64,000 nt of DNA. Source: Paractinoplanes ferrugineus. Lineage in GTDB: Bacteria > Actinomycetota > Actinomycetes > Mycobacteriales > Micromonosporaceae. The stretch lies in contig NZ_BOMM01000060.1 in assembly GCF_016862195.1 (NCBI RefSeq), positions 62,001 to 126,000 of the forward strand, in the 5' to 3' direction. Positions 26,994 to 35,616 of the stretch are shown here, in pieces. The notes under the pieces were generated by a model. It was not told the DNA's origin. It did not search any database and was given only the letters and a program-made list of their open reading frames with translations. The position numbers and the translations under genes are program-made. Within the stretch, counting starts at the first letter, position 1; each line of letters starts with the position of its first letter.

Positions 26994-27862
26994 CGGATCA
27001 GCACTCCGGTCAGTTCGGCGTCGGCGACGCGGTCGGGCATCGGCCAGCCGAGCAGGCGGCGCAGCTCGGCGGGGGCGAGCAGGCGGTCGGCGCCGAGTTC
27101 GGCGACCGCGGCCGCACCGGCGAGATCCGGATCGACGTACGGGCCGTGCAGCGCCGCCCATTCCCGCCGGATCCGGGGCTGGCCGCCGAACGCCTGCTTC
27201 TCGTTCTCGAGGTGCATCGGATCGCCGTAGACGGCCGGCGCACAACCCGCCAGGGCACCGTAGAAGATCGCGCTGCACAGCCGGTTGGACGCGACCCGCT
27301 TGTGTCTGCGTAGCTCGGCCAGCTGACGGTAGAGGAACCCGGGGTCGAGGTCCTGCCACCAGCCGCCGCGGTAGCCGTGGCAGACCACCCGGAAGCCGGC
27401 GTCCTCGTACCGGCGCCGGAGCTTGCCGTCGCGGAACTCCTGCCAGTACAGGCACACCGTGACCGGGCCGTCCTCGACCTCGCGCATCGACGCCATCAGG
27501 CCGTCATGATCCCCGACGACGTGCTGCCCCTCCCAGCCGTGGAACGGGTACCAGATGGTGCCCTCCCGCTCGTCGTCCGCCGCCGCCGGTTCCATGGCCA
27601 ACAGGTACGCGAAGGGGGCGCCGACCACGTACCCCTGGCGGCGGCCGAGTGACCACGCACGCCGCCGGGTGCGCTCCGACCAGAGGAACGACGGGACGCC
27701 CGGCGTGTACTCGTGATCGGGCGCGAGGCCGTCGCCGATGTTCCATCCGTGCTGGAGGTAGCCGTGCAGCCGCGGCGGATCGGTGTCGTCGAGGCCGCAG
27801 TAGCGGGCGAGCACGTGGGAGTGGCCGTAGTAGTGGTTGGCGTGGTGCACACCGCATCTCAC
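26990..27862 (-). CDS. Hypothetical protein, probably glycan-related (GT-B-like)
   Basis: 290 residues. Features seen are GYLQHGWNIGDGL near residue 36, YPFHGWEGQHV, VTVCLYWQEF, and SNRLCSAIFYGALAGCAPAVYGDP toward the C-terminus. The HGW plus late loop pattern recalls GT-B-fold capsule/CDP-glycerol transferases. It has no signal peptide or membrane segment. It is coupled to the methyltransferase-like gene (ATGA overlap) and divergent from rho. The assignment is tentative. Confidence 0.55.
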   Translation of the reverse strand: MRCGVHHANHYYGHSHVLARYCGLDDTDPPRLHGYLQHGWNIGDGLAPDHEYTPGVPSFLWSERTRRRAWSLGRRQGYVVGAPFAYLLAMEPAAADDEREGTIWYPFHGWEGQHVVGDHDGLMASMREVEDGPVTVCLYWQEFRDGKLRRRYEDAGFRVVCHGYRGGWWQDLDPGFLYRQLAELRRHKRVASNRLCSAIFYGALAGCAPAVYGDPMHLENEKQAFGGQPRIRREWAALHGPYVDPDLAGAAAVAELGADRLLAPAELRRLLGWPMPDRVADAELTGVLIR

Positions 27863-28051
27863 ACCACCGAAGCGAACACCGCGTGTCCAGGGGATGGCCG
27901 GGGAACATCCGGGGGCGTGCCGCTGTTGCGCCCATCGCCGGAGGTGCTACCTTGGGCGCAGTCGGATCGCGGATGAGGCCTCGTCCCCCGCAGATCTGGC
28001 TTATTCACCCCAGCCGAGAGTCACCGACCCGGCAACCGCAATTTTTCAGCT

Positions 28052-28071
28052 GACGAGCCGCGCTCGTCGGT
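28052..28071 (+). promoter_or_regulatory. Attenuator-like hairpin in the rho leader
   Basis: GACGAGC (28052-28058) pairs with GCTCGTC (28062-28068) around a 3-nt loop, followed by GGTTT. It lies about 50 nt before the rho start codon. rho leaders in other bacteria are known to be attenuated by Rho itself; whether this hairpin does so is inference. Confidence 0.4.
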
Positions 28072-28117
28072 TTCCCCCGCCGGACCACGTGCGCCGGCCC
28101 TCTGAGGAGTCACCTCG

Positions 28118-29323
28118 ATGACAGATCTCGCTACCCGTACACCCAGAACCCGCCGGCAGCCGGTCGAACCCGCGGATGTCGCCGTCGACGCGATCCTCGA
28201 CATCGTCGACGACCGCGCCTGGCTGCGCGCCGACGGCTACCTGCCCGGCCGCGACGACATCCCGCTCGCCCTGCCCCAGGTCCGCCGGCTCGGCCTGCGC
28301 CGCGGCGACCGGATCACCGGCTTCGCCAAGATCCCCGGCTCGGCGGGCACCGGCGACGGCCGCGAGGCTCGGCGCAAACCGGCTGACCTTCAGGTCGAGG
28401 CGGTCAACGGCGGCCGGCCGGGGCCGCGGCGGCCCGACTTCTACGAGCTGACCGCGCTCTACCCGCAGGAGCGGCTGCGCCTGGAGACCGACCCGAACCT
28501 GCTCACCACCCGGCTCATCGACCTGGTCATGCCGATCGGCAAGGGCCAGCGGGCGCTGATCGTGGCGCCGCCCAAGGCCGGTAAGACGATCATCATGCAG
28601 CAGATCACCCGGGCCGTCGCCCGCAACAATCCCGAGTGCCACCTGATGGTCGTGCTCGTCGACGAGCGGCCGGAAGAGGTCACCGACATGCAACGCCTGG
28701 TCGGTGCCGCCGGCGAGGTCGTCGCGGCGACGTTCGACCGGCCGCCGCACGAGCACACCGCCGTTGCCGAGCTCGCCATCGAACGGGCGAAACGCCTGGT
28801 CGAGCAGGGCGAGGACGTGGTTGTGCTGCTCGACTCGATCACCCGGCTGGGCCGGGCGTACAACCTGCTGGCGCCGGCCCGCGGGCGTACGCTCACCGGC
28901 GGTCTCGACTCGACGGCGCTCTACCCGCCCAAGAAGTTCCTCGGTGCCGCCCGCAACATCGAGGGTGGTGGCTCGCTGACGATCATCGCCACCGCCCTCG
29001 TCGAGAACGGCTCGGCGATGGATTCGGTGATCTTCGAGGAGTACAAGAGCACCGGTAACGCCGAGCTGAAGCTGGACCGCGCGCTCGCCGAGGCCCGCAC
29101 CTACCCGGCGATCGACGTGGCCGCGACCGGCACCCGGCACGACGAGACCATCGTGGGCCGCGCCGAGCTGGCCGTGCTCGGCCAGATCCGGCGCGCGCTC
29201 ACCGGTCAGGACCGCCGGGAGGCCCTCCAGCACGTGCTCGAGCAACTGCGCGGCACCGGTTCGAACGCGGAGTTCCTGCGCCGGGTGCAGCTGACCCTGG
29301 CCACTTCCGAGCCGCCGGCCTGA
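28118..29323 (+). CDS. rho: Transcription termination factor Rho, short form
   Basis: 401 residues from ATG 28118, behind GAGGAG. A truncated RNA-binding domain (residues 20-100: DGYLPGRDDIPLALPQVRRLGLRRGD) is followed by the ATPase core. Walker A is APPKAGKT (150-157); VDERPEEVTDM, LLDSITRLGRAYN, GGLDSTALYPPKKFLGAARN and FEEYKSTGNAEL (Q-loop/R-loop regions) are all intact. It lacks the N-terminal helical domain and the long charged insert usual in actinobacterial Rho (600 residues or more). It is therefore likely a second, specialised Rho, or a short version of the main one. It should form an RNA-translocating hexamer. Confidence 0.93.
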   Translation: MTDLATRTPRTRRQPVEPADVAVDAILDIVDDRAWLRADGYLPGRDDIPLALPQVRRLGLRRGDRITGFAKIPGSAGTGDGREARRKPADLQVEAVNGGRPGPRRPDFYELTALYPQERLRLETDPNLLTTRLIDLVMPIGKGQRALIVAPPKAGKTIIMQQITRAVARNNPECHLMVVLVDERPEEVTDMQRLVGAAGEVVAATFDRPPHEHTAVAELAIERAKRLVEQGEDVVVLLDSITRLGRAYNLLAPARGRTLTGGLDSTALYPPKKFLGAARNIEGGGSLTIIATALVENGSAMDSVIFEEYKSTGNAELKLDRALAEARTYPAIDVAATGTRHDETIVGRAELAVLGQIRRALTGQDRREALQHVLEQLRGTGSNAEFLRRVQLTLATSEPPA

Positions 29324-29333
29324 TCGGCCCGGT

Positions 29334-29963
29334 TCAGGGCGCGATGCGCAGGCGGCCGGCCTGGTAGGTGACGATGCCCTCGGCGTCCAGGTCGTAGGCG
29401 CTGGCGGGGCCGTCGCCGGTGACCCGCAGCCGGTTCTCGCTGATCCGCTGGAACGTCGACACGCCCGGCACCACCATCAGCCACGGCATCCGGATGCGGA
29501 TGGTCGGCGCCGCGGTGGCCGTCGTGGCCGGATCGAGGCGCAGCGCCCGCAGCGCCCAGGTCAGGAAGATCGGCGACTCGCTGACCAGCGGCAACGAGGC
29601 GTCGTCGAGACGCGCCGGGTCGTCGATGCCGGGCGGCGGGGCGTCCACGTCGCCGGACTGCTCGGCGCCGCACGTCCACGCTCCGTCGGGGGTGCGCGAG
29701 AGCGCGAGGTTGCGCCGCCACCCGCTGCCCTCGGTGGTGATCGTCAGCGTGCGGATGCGCCAGGAACCGTCCAGGTCGGCGTGCCAGCGAGCGGAGTAGG
29801 GCCGGCTGCCGCCGACGATCGACGCACCGGTCACGACGCCGGGCATGACGCTGTCCCGCAGCACCAGTTCGGTGCCGATCGTGCCGGTGCGCTGCCAGAC
29901 CAGAGGTCCGTGGGCTCGCGAGGCCGCCACCCGACGCTGGGTGGACGCGGTTCCGAGGTTCAT
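29334..29963 (-). CDS. Putative glycolipid-binding family protein
   Basis: 209 residues from ATG 29963; ATG 30005 is an alternative adding 14 basic residues. The pattern RWHADLDGSWRIRTLTI, DGAWTC, DVDAPPPG, SESPIFLTWALRALRLD and RMPWLMVVPGVSTFQRI matches the PF06475-type putative glycolipid-binding fold, though the usual GC.DVDLS motif is altered to GDVDAPPPG. No signal peptide is seen. It follows the MarR gene on the same strand and is convergent with rho (10 bp between stops). Confidence 0.65.
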   Translation of the reverse strand: MNLGTASTQRRVAASRAHGPLVWQRTGTIGTELVLRDSVMPGVVTGASIVGGSRPYSARWHADLDGSWRIRTLTITTEGSGWRRNLALSRTPDGAWTCGAEQSGDVDAPPPGIDDPARLDDASLPLVSESPIFLTWALRALRLDPATTATAAPTIRIRMPWLMVVPGVSTFQRISENRLRVTGDGPASAYDLDAEGIVTYQAGRLRIAP

Positions 29964-30047
29964 CTTCGCTCGCTTAGCTAGGGGCCGGGTGAGACGAATA
30001 CCCAACCCATTGCACCATGCAACCTTTGCGAACGGGTAGCCGCTGTG

Positions 30048-30539
30048 CTAACTCAAATCGTCGGCATGCCGGGTCCAGCCCATCCACCACTGGTGTTCGG
30101 GCATCTCCCCGGCCGCGGTGGCGAACGCGGTGAGCGCCTCGGTGACCGCCGGCTGCCACAGCGGGGCCGTCTCGCCGACGATGCGCTCCAGCTCGGCCCG
30201 GCGGCGCGCCATCACCGTCTCGACGATGTCGTGGCCGGCCCGGGTGAGCCGCAGCTGCACGGCACGCCGGTCGTCGGTCGAGCGCACCCGGCGCACCAGC
30301 CCCTTGGCGACCAGGCGGTCGGTCATCCGGGTGCCGGTCGACGGGTTGACGTTGAGCTCCTCGGCGATGTCGGCACCGCGCATCGAGCCGCGGGCGGACA
30401 GCACGACGAGGGTGCGGAACTGCGGGATCGTCACATCGGCCTCGACGTCGGCGAGCGCCCGCACGGTCAGGCCGACCAGCGCCCGGCTGGCGAGCATCAG
30501 CGCCTGCACGGCGGGCTCCCGGTCGGGCAACGGTGGCAT
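30048..30539 (-). CDS. MarR-family transcriptional regulator
   Basis: 163 residues. The winged helix is clear: MRGADIAEELNVNPSTGTRMTDRLVAKGLVRR, then the wing STDDRRAVQLRLT. MarR proteins bind palindromes as dimers and respond to phenolic or oxidant ligands. It is followed by the glycolipid-binding gene, its likely operon partner (84 bp apart). Confidence 0.92.
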   Translation of the reverse strand: MPPLPDREPAVQALMLASRALVGLTVRALADVEADVTIPQFRTLVVLSARGSMRGADIAEELNVNPSTGTRMTDRLVAKGLVRRVRSTDDRRAVQLRLTRAGHDIVETVMARRRAELERIVGETAPLWQPAVTEALTAFATAAGEMPEHQWWMGWTRHADDLS

Positions 30540-30554
30540 TCGGACATCATGGCA

Positions 30555-30586
30555 GGGGCCGAGACCGTTTTCACGGTCCCGGCCCC
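30555..30586 (-). terminator. Terminator of the secreted beta-helix gene
   Basis: A 13-bp stem with one mismatch (30555-30567 with 30574-30586, loop TTTTCA) starts 6 bp after the stop codon of the gene ending at 30592. Confidence 0.65.
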
Positions 30587-30591
30587 GGGTG

Positions 30592-32442
30592 TCACGGCGT
30601 CGGGTAGTCGGTGATGAACACCGGCTGGCCCGCCGGGTTGCTGTCGGAAGCCGGGCCGCCCACGCCGTTGACGACGTGGTCGATGGTGCCGGCCGACAGG
30701 TTGACGGTCATGATGTGGTGCAGCCGCACGCCGGGACGGTTCGGAACCTCGAAACCGTTCTCGGTGTGGATCGACGGGTTGTTCTGGTTGAAGACGTAGA
30801 CGCCGGCCCCGTACAACCTGTGGGTCCGGACCTTGTCCCCGACCTTGTAACCCGCGTAGCCCTCGACCTTGCCGTTCATCCAGTCGGCCTGCGTCGGCGG
30901 GTCGTACGGCAGCTCGTTCTGGTAGAGCACGGTGGTGCCGCCGTTGCCGTTCCAGACGGTGTTGTACTTCTGGAAGTGCTCGACGAACAGGCCCGTCGCG
31001 GTCACGTTGTCGCCGTTGATGACGGCGCCGTAACGACCGGTGTTGGTCTTCCACCGCTCGGTGTCACCGCCGGTGAAGCCCTCGACGCCGTGGTCCGCGC
31101 GCCACACCCAGGTGTGGTCGACGAGCACGTTGTCGCTGTTGACCTCGAGAGCGGTGTCGGTCTTGCCGATGTGCGGACCGCCGACGCGGAAGTACACGTC
31201 GGACAGTGTGGTCGGGTTGGCCGGGGAGCTGATCCCCAGTCCCAGCTTCGAACCGACCTGCAGCAGTGTCTTCGACTCCTTGGTGCCGGCGTCGATGGTG
31301 ACGCCCGCGATGATCGCGCCCGGAACGTCGGCCACCTTGATCGGGGTGGAGCCGTTCACGGCGGTGAGCGTCGCGTGGCCGGTGCCGAGCACGACCTGGT
31401 TCGGCCAGATCACGTTCAGGCCCTGGCTGATGTCATAGCTGCCCGGGGTGAGCAGCAGGTTCTTGCCGAGCAGCAGGTTCGCCTGGATCAGCCACTCCGG
31501 GTCGGAGGGCTTCGCCAGGTAGAAGTCGCTCAGCGGCAGGGTACGACCGGGGGTGAGCCCGTTCGCCCAGGTGGCCCCGCTGCTGTTGGTCTGCGCCGAC
31601 GGCACGCGCACGTTCCACCTGCCGTTGGCGTCGACGAACAGGTACGGCTTCTCCCGGCTGACCGGGGTGGTGGCGAGCGTGGTGTACGGCGTGCCCGGGA
31701 AGACGGACTCGTCCGGCGCACCCTGCACGCCCGAGAACACCTGGTTCCACACCGCGTTGCTCCAGCTGTCCACCTTGCTGTTCCGGGTCAGCCACTGCTG
31801 CTGCGACCCGTTGATCACGGTGGGGAACTGGGAGTCGGCGATGAAGCCACCGCTGGCGTACTGCGGCCCGGCCGAGCAGTAGTCCATCAGGGAGAAGTTG
31901 CCGCCGGTCACGTTCAGCCGGCGCAGCGACACCGCCTGGGACACCGCCCAGAAGTTGGTGCCGTTTCGGCAGTCCGCCTGACCGGTGCTGTTCACCTTGA
32001 TCGACAGGTTGGACAGCGTCCGCCAGAAGTTGACCAGCGCGAGACAGTTGCTGGTGCCACCGTCGGCGAGACACCGGTTGTAGACCTCGACCTTGCCGTT
32101 GATCACGACGTCGTTCGGCGACGCGCCCAGACCGGAGATCTCGGTGTAGTACCCGACCTTGAACTGCAACGGCTTGGCGTCCGTGCCGTACGTGCCGGGC
32201 TTGAAGTAGAACGCGTACCGGTCGGTGCCCATCTCGTTGTCGACCTGCTTGGTCCAGGTCGCGTCGAGCTTCGCCTGGATCTGCTCGACCGGCATGCTCG
32301 GGTCGAAGATCGTGACGTGGCCGCCGAGGGCAGGCGTGGGAACCGCCTTGGTGGTGGGGTTGGCGTGGGCGGCGGTGCCGGTCAGCGCACTGGCGGTGAC
32401 CACCGCCAAGCCGATGGCGAAGATCCGCCCGAACTTTCTCAT
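30592..32442 (-). CDS. Secreted beta-helix protein (GH55/pectin-lyase-like fold)
   Basis: 616 residues from ATG 32442 (ATG 32475 would add 11 residues). The signal peptide FGRIFAIGLAVVTASALTGTAAHA is clear. Mature features are YAFYFKPGTYGTDAKPLQFKVGYYTEISGLG, NLSIKVNSTGQADCRNGTNFWAVSQAVSLRRLNV, VVLGTGHATL, and VDHTWVWRADHG with EGFTGGDTERWK. These indicate a long right-handed beta-helix of the type often, and probably wrongly, labelled adenylyl cyclase in actinomycete genomes. A polysaccharide hydrolase or lyase role is likely; the substrate is unknown. Confidence 0.7.
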   Translation of the reverse strand: MRKFGRIFAIGLAVVTASALTGTAAHANPTTKAVPTPALGGHVTIFDPSMPVEQIQAKLDATWTKQVDNEMGTDRYAFYFKPGTYGTDAKPLQFKVGYYTEISGLGASPNDVVINGKVEVYNRCLADGGTSNCLALVNFWRTLSNLSIKVNSTGQADCRNGTNFWAVSQAVSLRRLNVTGGNFSLMDYCSAGPQYASGGFIADSQFPTVINGSQQQWLTRNSKVDSWSNAVWNQVFSGVQGAPDESVFPGTPYTTLATTPVSREKPYLFVDANGRWNVRVPSAQTNSSGATWANGLTPGRTLPLSDFYLAKPSDPEWLIQANLLLGKNLLLTPGSYDISQGLNVIWPNQVVLGTGHATLTAVNGSTPIKVADVPGAIIAGVTIDAGTKESKTLLQVGSKLGLGISSPANPTTLSDVYFRVGGPHIGKTDTALEVNSDNVLVDHTWVWRADHGVEGFTGGDTERWKTNTGRYGAVINGDNVTATGLFVEHFQKYNTVWNGNGGTTVLYQNELPYDPPTQADWMNGKVEGYAGYKVGDKVRTHRLYGAGVYVFNQNNPSIHTENGFEVPNRPGVRLHHIMTVNLSAGTIDHVVNGVGGPASDSNPAGQPVFITDYPTP

Positions 32443-32669
32443 CCTGGAGGGGTCCTTCCCGTAAAGGGTTTGCAACAGACTCGATCACAGCTGGCAACAG
32501 AAGAACGTGGATGTCAACGTCACCGAGACCGGCATACGTGGCGGCTCCGGACATCTCGGCCCGGTTCCGCGACAGGAACTGCCCGAACGTCCGCCGGTAC
32601 CGGTACCGGCGCCCTCCCGGACGAGGTTGTACTGGGCAAATGACGGAGCCCGGGGCCTAGCCTCGACCG

Positions 32670-33272
32670 GTGGCTGAGATACGTTCCTATCAGGCCGCCG
32701 ACCTGGCGGCCGTCTACGACATCTGTGTGCGCACCGCTGACGCCGGGGCGGACGCGCGGGGCAAGTTCTCCACCGACGAGCTGTGGGGTGACCTGTTCGC
32801 CGGGCCGTACGTGCATCTCGAACCGGACCTGGCGTTCGTGGTCGACGACGGCGGGGTGGTGGTCGGTTACGTCGTCGGCACCGGCGACACCGAGGCGTTC
32901 GCGCAGCGGTACCCGGCGCAGTGGTTCGCGCGGATCCGCGATCGCTATCCGGAGCCCCCGCCCCCGCCCCGCAGCGCGGAGCAGGACCTGATCGCGCTGC
33001 ACTACCACCCGGACCACATCGTGGTGCCGGAAGTGCTCGCGGAATTCCCCGCCCACCTGCACATCGACCTGCTGCCGGAGCACCAGGGACGCGGGTTCGG
33101 GCGGCGGCTGATCGAGCGGTTCACCGAGGCGGTCGACGCCCCGGGCGTGCACGTCGCGATGCTGACCGCCAACGTGCCGGCCCGGGGCTTCTACGACCGG
33201 CTCGGATTCGAGGTGCTGCCGGTGCCCGATCCGGGGCCGCTCACCTATCTCGGGCTGCGGATCGGCACCTGA
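32670..33272 (+). CDS. GNAT-family N-acetyltransferase
   Basis: 200 residues from GTG 32670. Acetyl-CoA-binding loop QGRGFGRRLI near residue 147, preceded by HLHIDLLPEH, and the ending ANVPARGFYDRLGFEVLP is classic GNAT. A long insert with PEPPPPPRSAEQD (residues 90-105) and HYHPDH resembles the O-GlcNAcase-type acetyltransferase branch. The substrate is unknown. Confidence 0.88.
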   Translation: MAEIRSYQAADLAAVYDICVRTADAGADARGKFSTDELWGDLFAGPYVHLEPDLAFVVDDGGVVVGYVVGTGDTEAFAQRYPAQWFARIRDRYPEPPPPPRSAEQDLIALHYHPDHIVVPEVLAEFPAHLHIDLLPEHQGRGFGRRLIERFTEAVDAPGVHVAMLTANVPARGFYDRLGFEVLPVPDPGPLTYLGLRIGT

Positions 33273-33306
33273 TGTGCGCGCGGCCCGGCAGGCGTAGGGT
33301 TTGCCG

Positions 33307-34431
33307 ATGACGCTTCGGGACACGCCGCCCTTCCGGGCCGATCATGTCGGCAGCCTGCTCCGGCCCGCCCCTCTGCTCGAGGCCCGCGAGAAACGGGCGA
33401 CCGGCGAGATCTCCGCCGACCAACTCCGGGTGATCGAGGACGAGGCGATCCGCGACGTCGTGCGCATGCAGCGCGACGTGGGGCTGCGCACGGCCACCGA
33501 CGGCGAGTTCCGGCGTACGTCGTGGCACATGGACTTCATCTATCAGCTCGGCGGGGTGCACCGCACCGACGAGAAGATCCAGGTGCACTTCCGCAACGCC
33601 GACGGCGAGCTCGACTTCGAGTCGGCGGCCCTGGTCATCGACGAGCCGGTGCGCCTGGTCGACACCATCTTCGGCGACGACTTCCGGTTCCTGTCCCTCG
33701 CCGTCGAGCAGGGCCAGACCGCGAAACTGACGATCCCGTCGCCGAGCATGGTGCACTACCGCGGCGGCCGGGCCGCCATCTCCCCGTCGGTCTACCCCGA
33801 CGAGGACCAGTTCTGGTCCGACCTGAGCGCCGCCTACGCCACCCAGGTCGCGCGGGTCGCCGACCTCGGCTGCCGCTACCTGCAGCTCGACGACACGAGC
33901 CTGGCCTACCTCAACGACCCCGCCCAGCGGGACCTGCTCGCCTCGCGTGGCGACGACGCGGCGCACCAGCACCTGCGCTACATCAAGCAGATCAACGCCG
34001 CGATCGGCGACCGGCCCGCCGACATGGCGGTCACCACCCACATGTGCCGCGGCAACTTCCGCTCGTCGTGGGCCGCCGAGGGCGGCTACGACTTCGTCGC
34101 CGAGGCCCTGTTCAGCGAGCTGGCCGTCGACGGCTTCTTCCTCGAGTACGACGACGACCGCTCCGGCGGCTTCGCCCCGCTGCGCTTCGTACCGCCCGGC
34201 AAGATGGTCGTCCTCGGCCTGGTCACGACCAAGCGGGGCGAGCTGGAGTCCAAGGACACCCTGAAACGCCGCATCGACGAGGCCGCCCGCTACGTGCCGC
34301 TGGAGCAGCTGTGCCTCTCCCCGCAGTGCGGCTTCTCCTCGACGGTCGAGGGCAACGCCCTGACCTACGACCAGGAGGTCGCCAAGCTCCGCCTGATCGC
34401 CGAGGTCGCCGCGGAGGTCTGGGGCCAGTGA
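33307..34431 (+). CDS. Cobalamin-independent methionine synthase C-terminal-like methyltransferase
   Basis: 374 residues from ATG 33307; TTG 33301 is also in frame. The whole protein corresponds to the zinc-bearing C-terminal half of MetE. All four zinc ligands can be placed: His245 and Cys247 (THMC), Glu280 (FFLEYDD) and Cys341 (SPQCGF). HVGSLLRP at the start and the TIPSPSMVH stretch are typical. It lacks the N-terminal folate-binding half, so methyltetrahydrofolate may not be the donor. Related YxjG/MetE-core proteins use thiol acceptors such as homocysteine. It is the second plus-strand gene, 34 bp after the GNAT gene. Confidence 0.88.
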   Translation: MTLRDTPPFRADHVGSLLRPAPLLEAREKRATGEISADQLRVIEDEAIRDVVRMQRDVGLRTATDGEFRRTSWHMDFIYQLGGVHRTDEKIQVHFRNADGELDFESAALVIDEPVRLVDTIFGDDFRFLSLAVEQGQTAKLTIPSPSMVHYRGGRAAISPSVYPDEDQFWSDLSAAYATQVARVADLGCRYLQLDDTSLAYLNDPAQRDLLASRGDDAAHQHLRYIKQINAAIGDRPADMAVTTHMCRGNFRSSWAAEGGYDFVAEALFSELAVDGFFLEYDDDRSGGFAPLRFVPPGKMVVLGLVTTKRGELESKDTLKRRIDEAARYVPLEQLCLSPQCGFSSTVEGNALTYDQEVAKLRLIAEVAAEVWGQ

Positions 34432-34450
34432 CGGCGGCCGGCCGGCCGGC

Positions 34451-35542
34451 TCATCCGCCGGTCAGGGCCGTGCCCAGGCGGGTGGCCGCCTCGGTCAGCT
34501 CCGGGGTGGGCAGCATCGAGAAGCTCAGGCGGATGCGGTCCTCGCCACCGGCGCCGTGCAGGTGGAAGCGCGGGCCGGGGACGAAGGAGACGCCGCGCGC
34601 CTCCGCCGCCACGAGCAGGGTGGCGGCGGTCCAGGGCGGCGGGAGGGTCACCCAGAGGAACCAGCCGCCGGCTGGGCTGTCGATCTCGGTGTACGGGCGG
34701 AGCCCGGCCACCAGGGCGTCGCGCTGGTCGCGGTAGGCCGAACGCACCGTGGCCAGGTGGGTGTCGTAGGCGCCGCTCGTGCCGAACGTCGCCATGGTCA
34801 GCGCGGTCGTGTGGTTCAGGCCGCCCCCGCTGTGGACGTAGCCCAGCCGCGACAGCCGGCCGACCAGTTCCGGGGTGCCGTTTATCCAGCCGAGGCGCAG
34901 ACCCGGCGCGACCGTCTTGGCGAAGGAACCGATCCGGATCACGTTCGCACCGTTCCACAGCGGGGGCGGGGCGGTGCCGTCGTAGACCAGTTCGCGGTAG
35001 GTGTCGTCCTCGACGATCATCAGGTCGAGCTCGGCCAGGGCGCGCCGGCGGTCCGGGGGCAGGCTGCGGCCGGTCGGGTTGGCGAACGTCGGGACCAGGT
35101 AGAGGAAGGCGACCCGGCGGCCGCTCGCCCGGATCGCCCGGAGCCGGGTGGCCAGCCGGCCGGGGTCGATGCCGTCGTCGTCGGCGGGGGCGCGGATCAG
35201 CTCGACCCGTGCGTCGGTGAGCATCGGGAACGCCAGGTGATAGGTCGGGGAGTCGACGAGCACCACGTCACCCGGCTCGGCCAGCAGTGCCGTCAGCAGC
35301 GCCAGGGCGTGCGACGCGCCGGCGGTGACGAAGAGCGAGGACGCCGGACAGCCGAGGCGCGGGGCGAGCCACTCGGTCAGCGGGGGCGGTCCCGCCGCGT
35401 ACCCGTAAGTCAGCGCGCGCCAGCCGAAAGCCGCCAGTGCGCCGGCCGCCGCGACCGGCCACCCGGCCGTCGGGAGCAGCGCCGGGCGCGGGTGGCCCCA
35501 GCCGAGGTCCAGGATGCCCGGCCGTTCCTCGAACTGGATCAC
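34451..35542 (-). CDS. PLP-dependent class I/II aminotransferase
   Basis: 363 residues. VTAGASHALALLTALLAEPGDVVLVDSPTYHLAF, the Asn in PTFANPTGRSLPP, the Asp in IVEDDTYRELVYDG and the Schiff-base Lys in IGSFAKTVAPGLRLGW make a complete fold-type I site. This is the MocR/2-aminoadipate-transaminase style without the GntR DNA-binding part. It is divergent from the PatB-like gene 75 bp away. Confidence 0.9.
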   Translation of the reverse strand: MIQFEERPGILDLGWGHPRPALLPTAGWPVAAAGALAAFGWRALTYGYAAGPPPLTEWLAPRLGCPASSLFVTAGASHALALLTALLAEPGDVVLVDSPTYHLAFPMLTDARVELIRAPADDDGIDPGRLATRLRAIRASGRRVAFLYLVPTFANPTGRSLPPDRRRALAELDLMIVEDDTYRELVYDGTAPPPLWNGANVIRIGSFAKTVAPGLRLGWINGTPELVGRLSRLGYVHSGGGLNHTTALTMATFGTSGAYDTHLATVRSAYRDQRDALVAGLRPYTEIDSPAGGWFLWVTLPPPWTAATLLVAAEARGVSFVPGPRFHLHGAGGEDRIRLSFSMLPTPELTEAATRLGTALTGG

Positions 35543-35616
35543 GCTCGTCCCTCCGCCGGCCCGCCCGCGTAAGTTTGGCCGATGAGGCAGCTGGCTCGAC
35601 CGGCGGGAGCGCGGGC

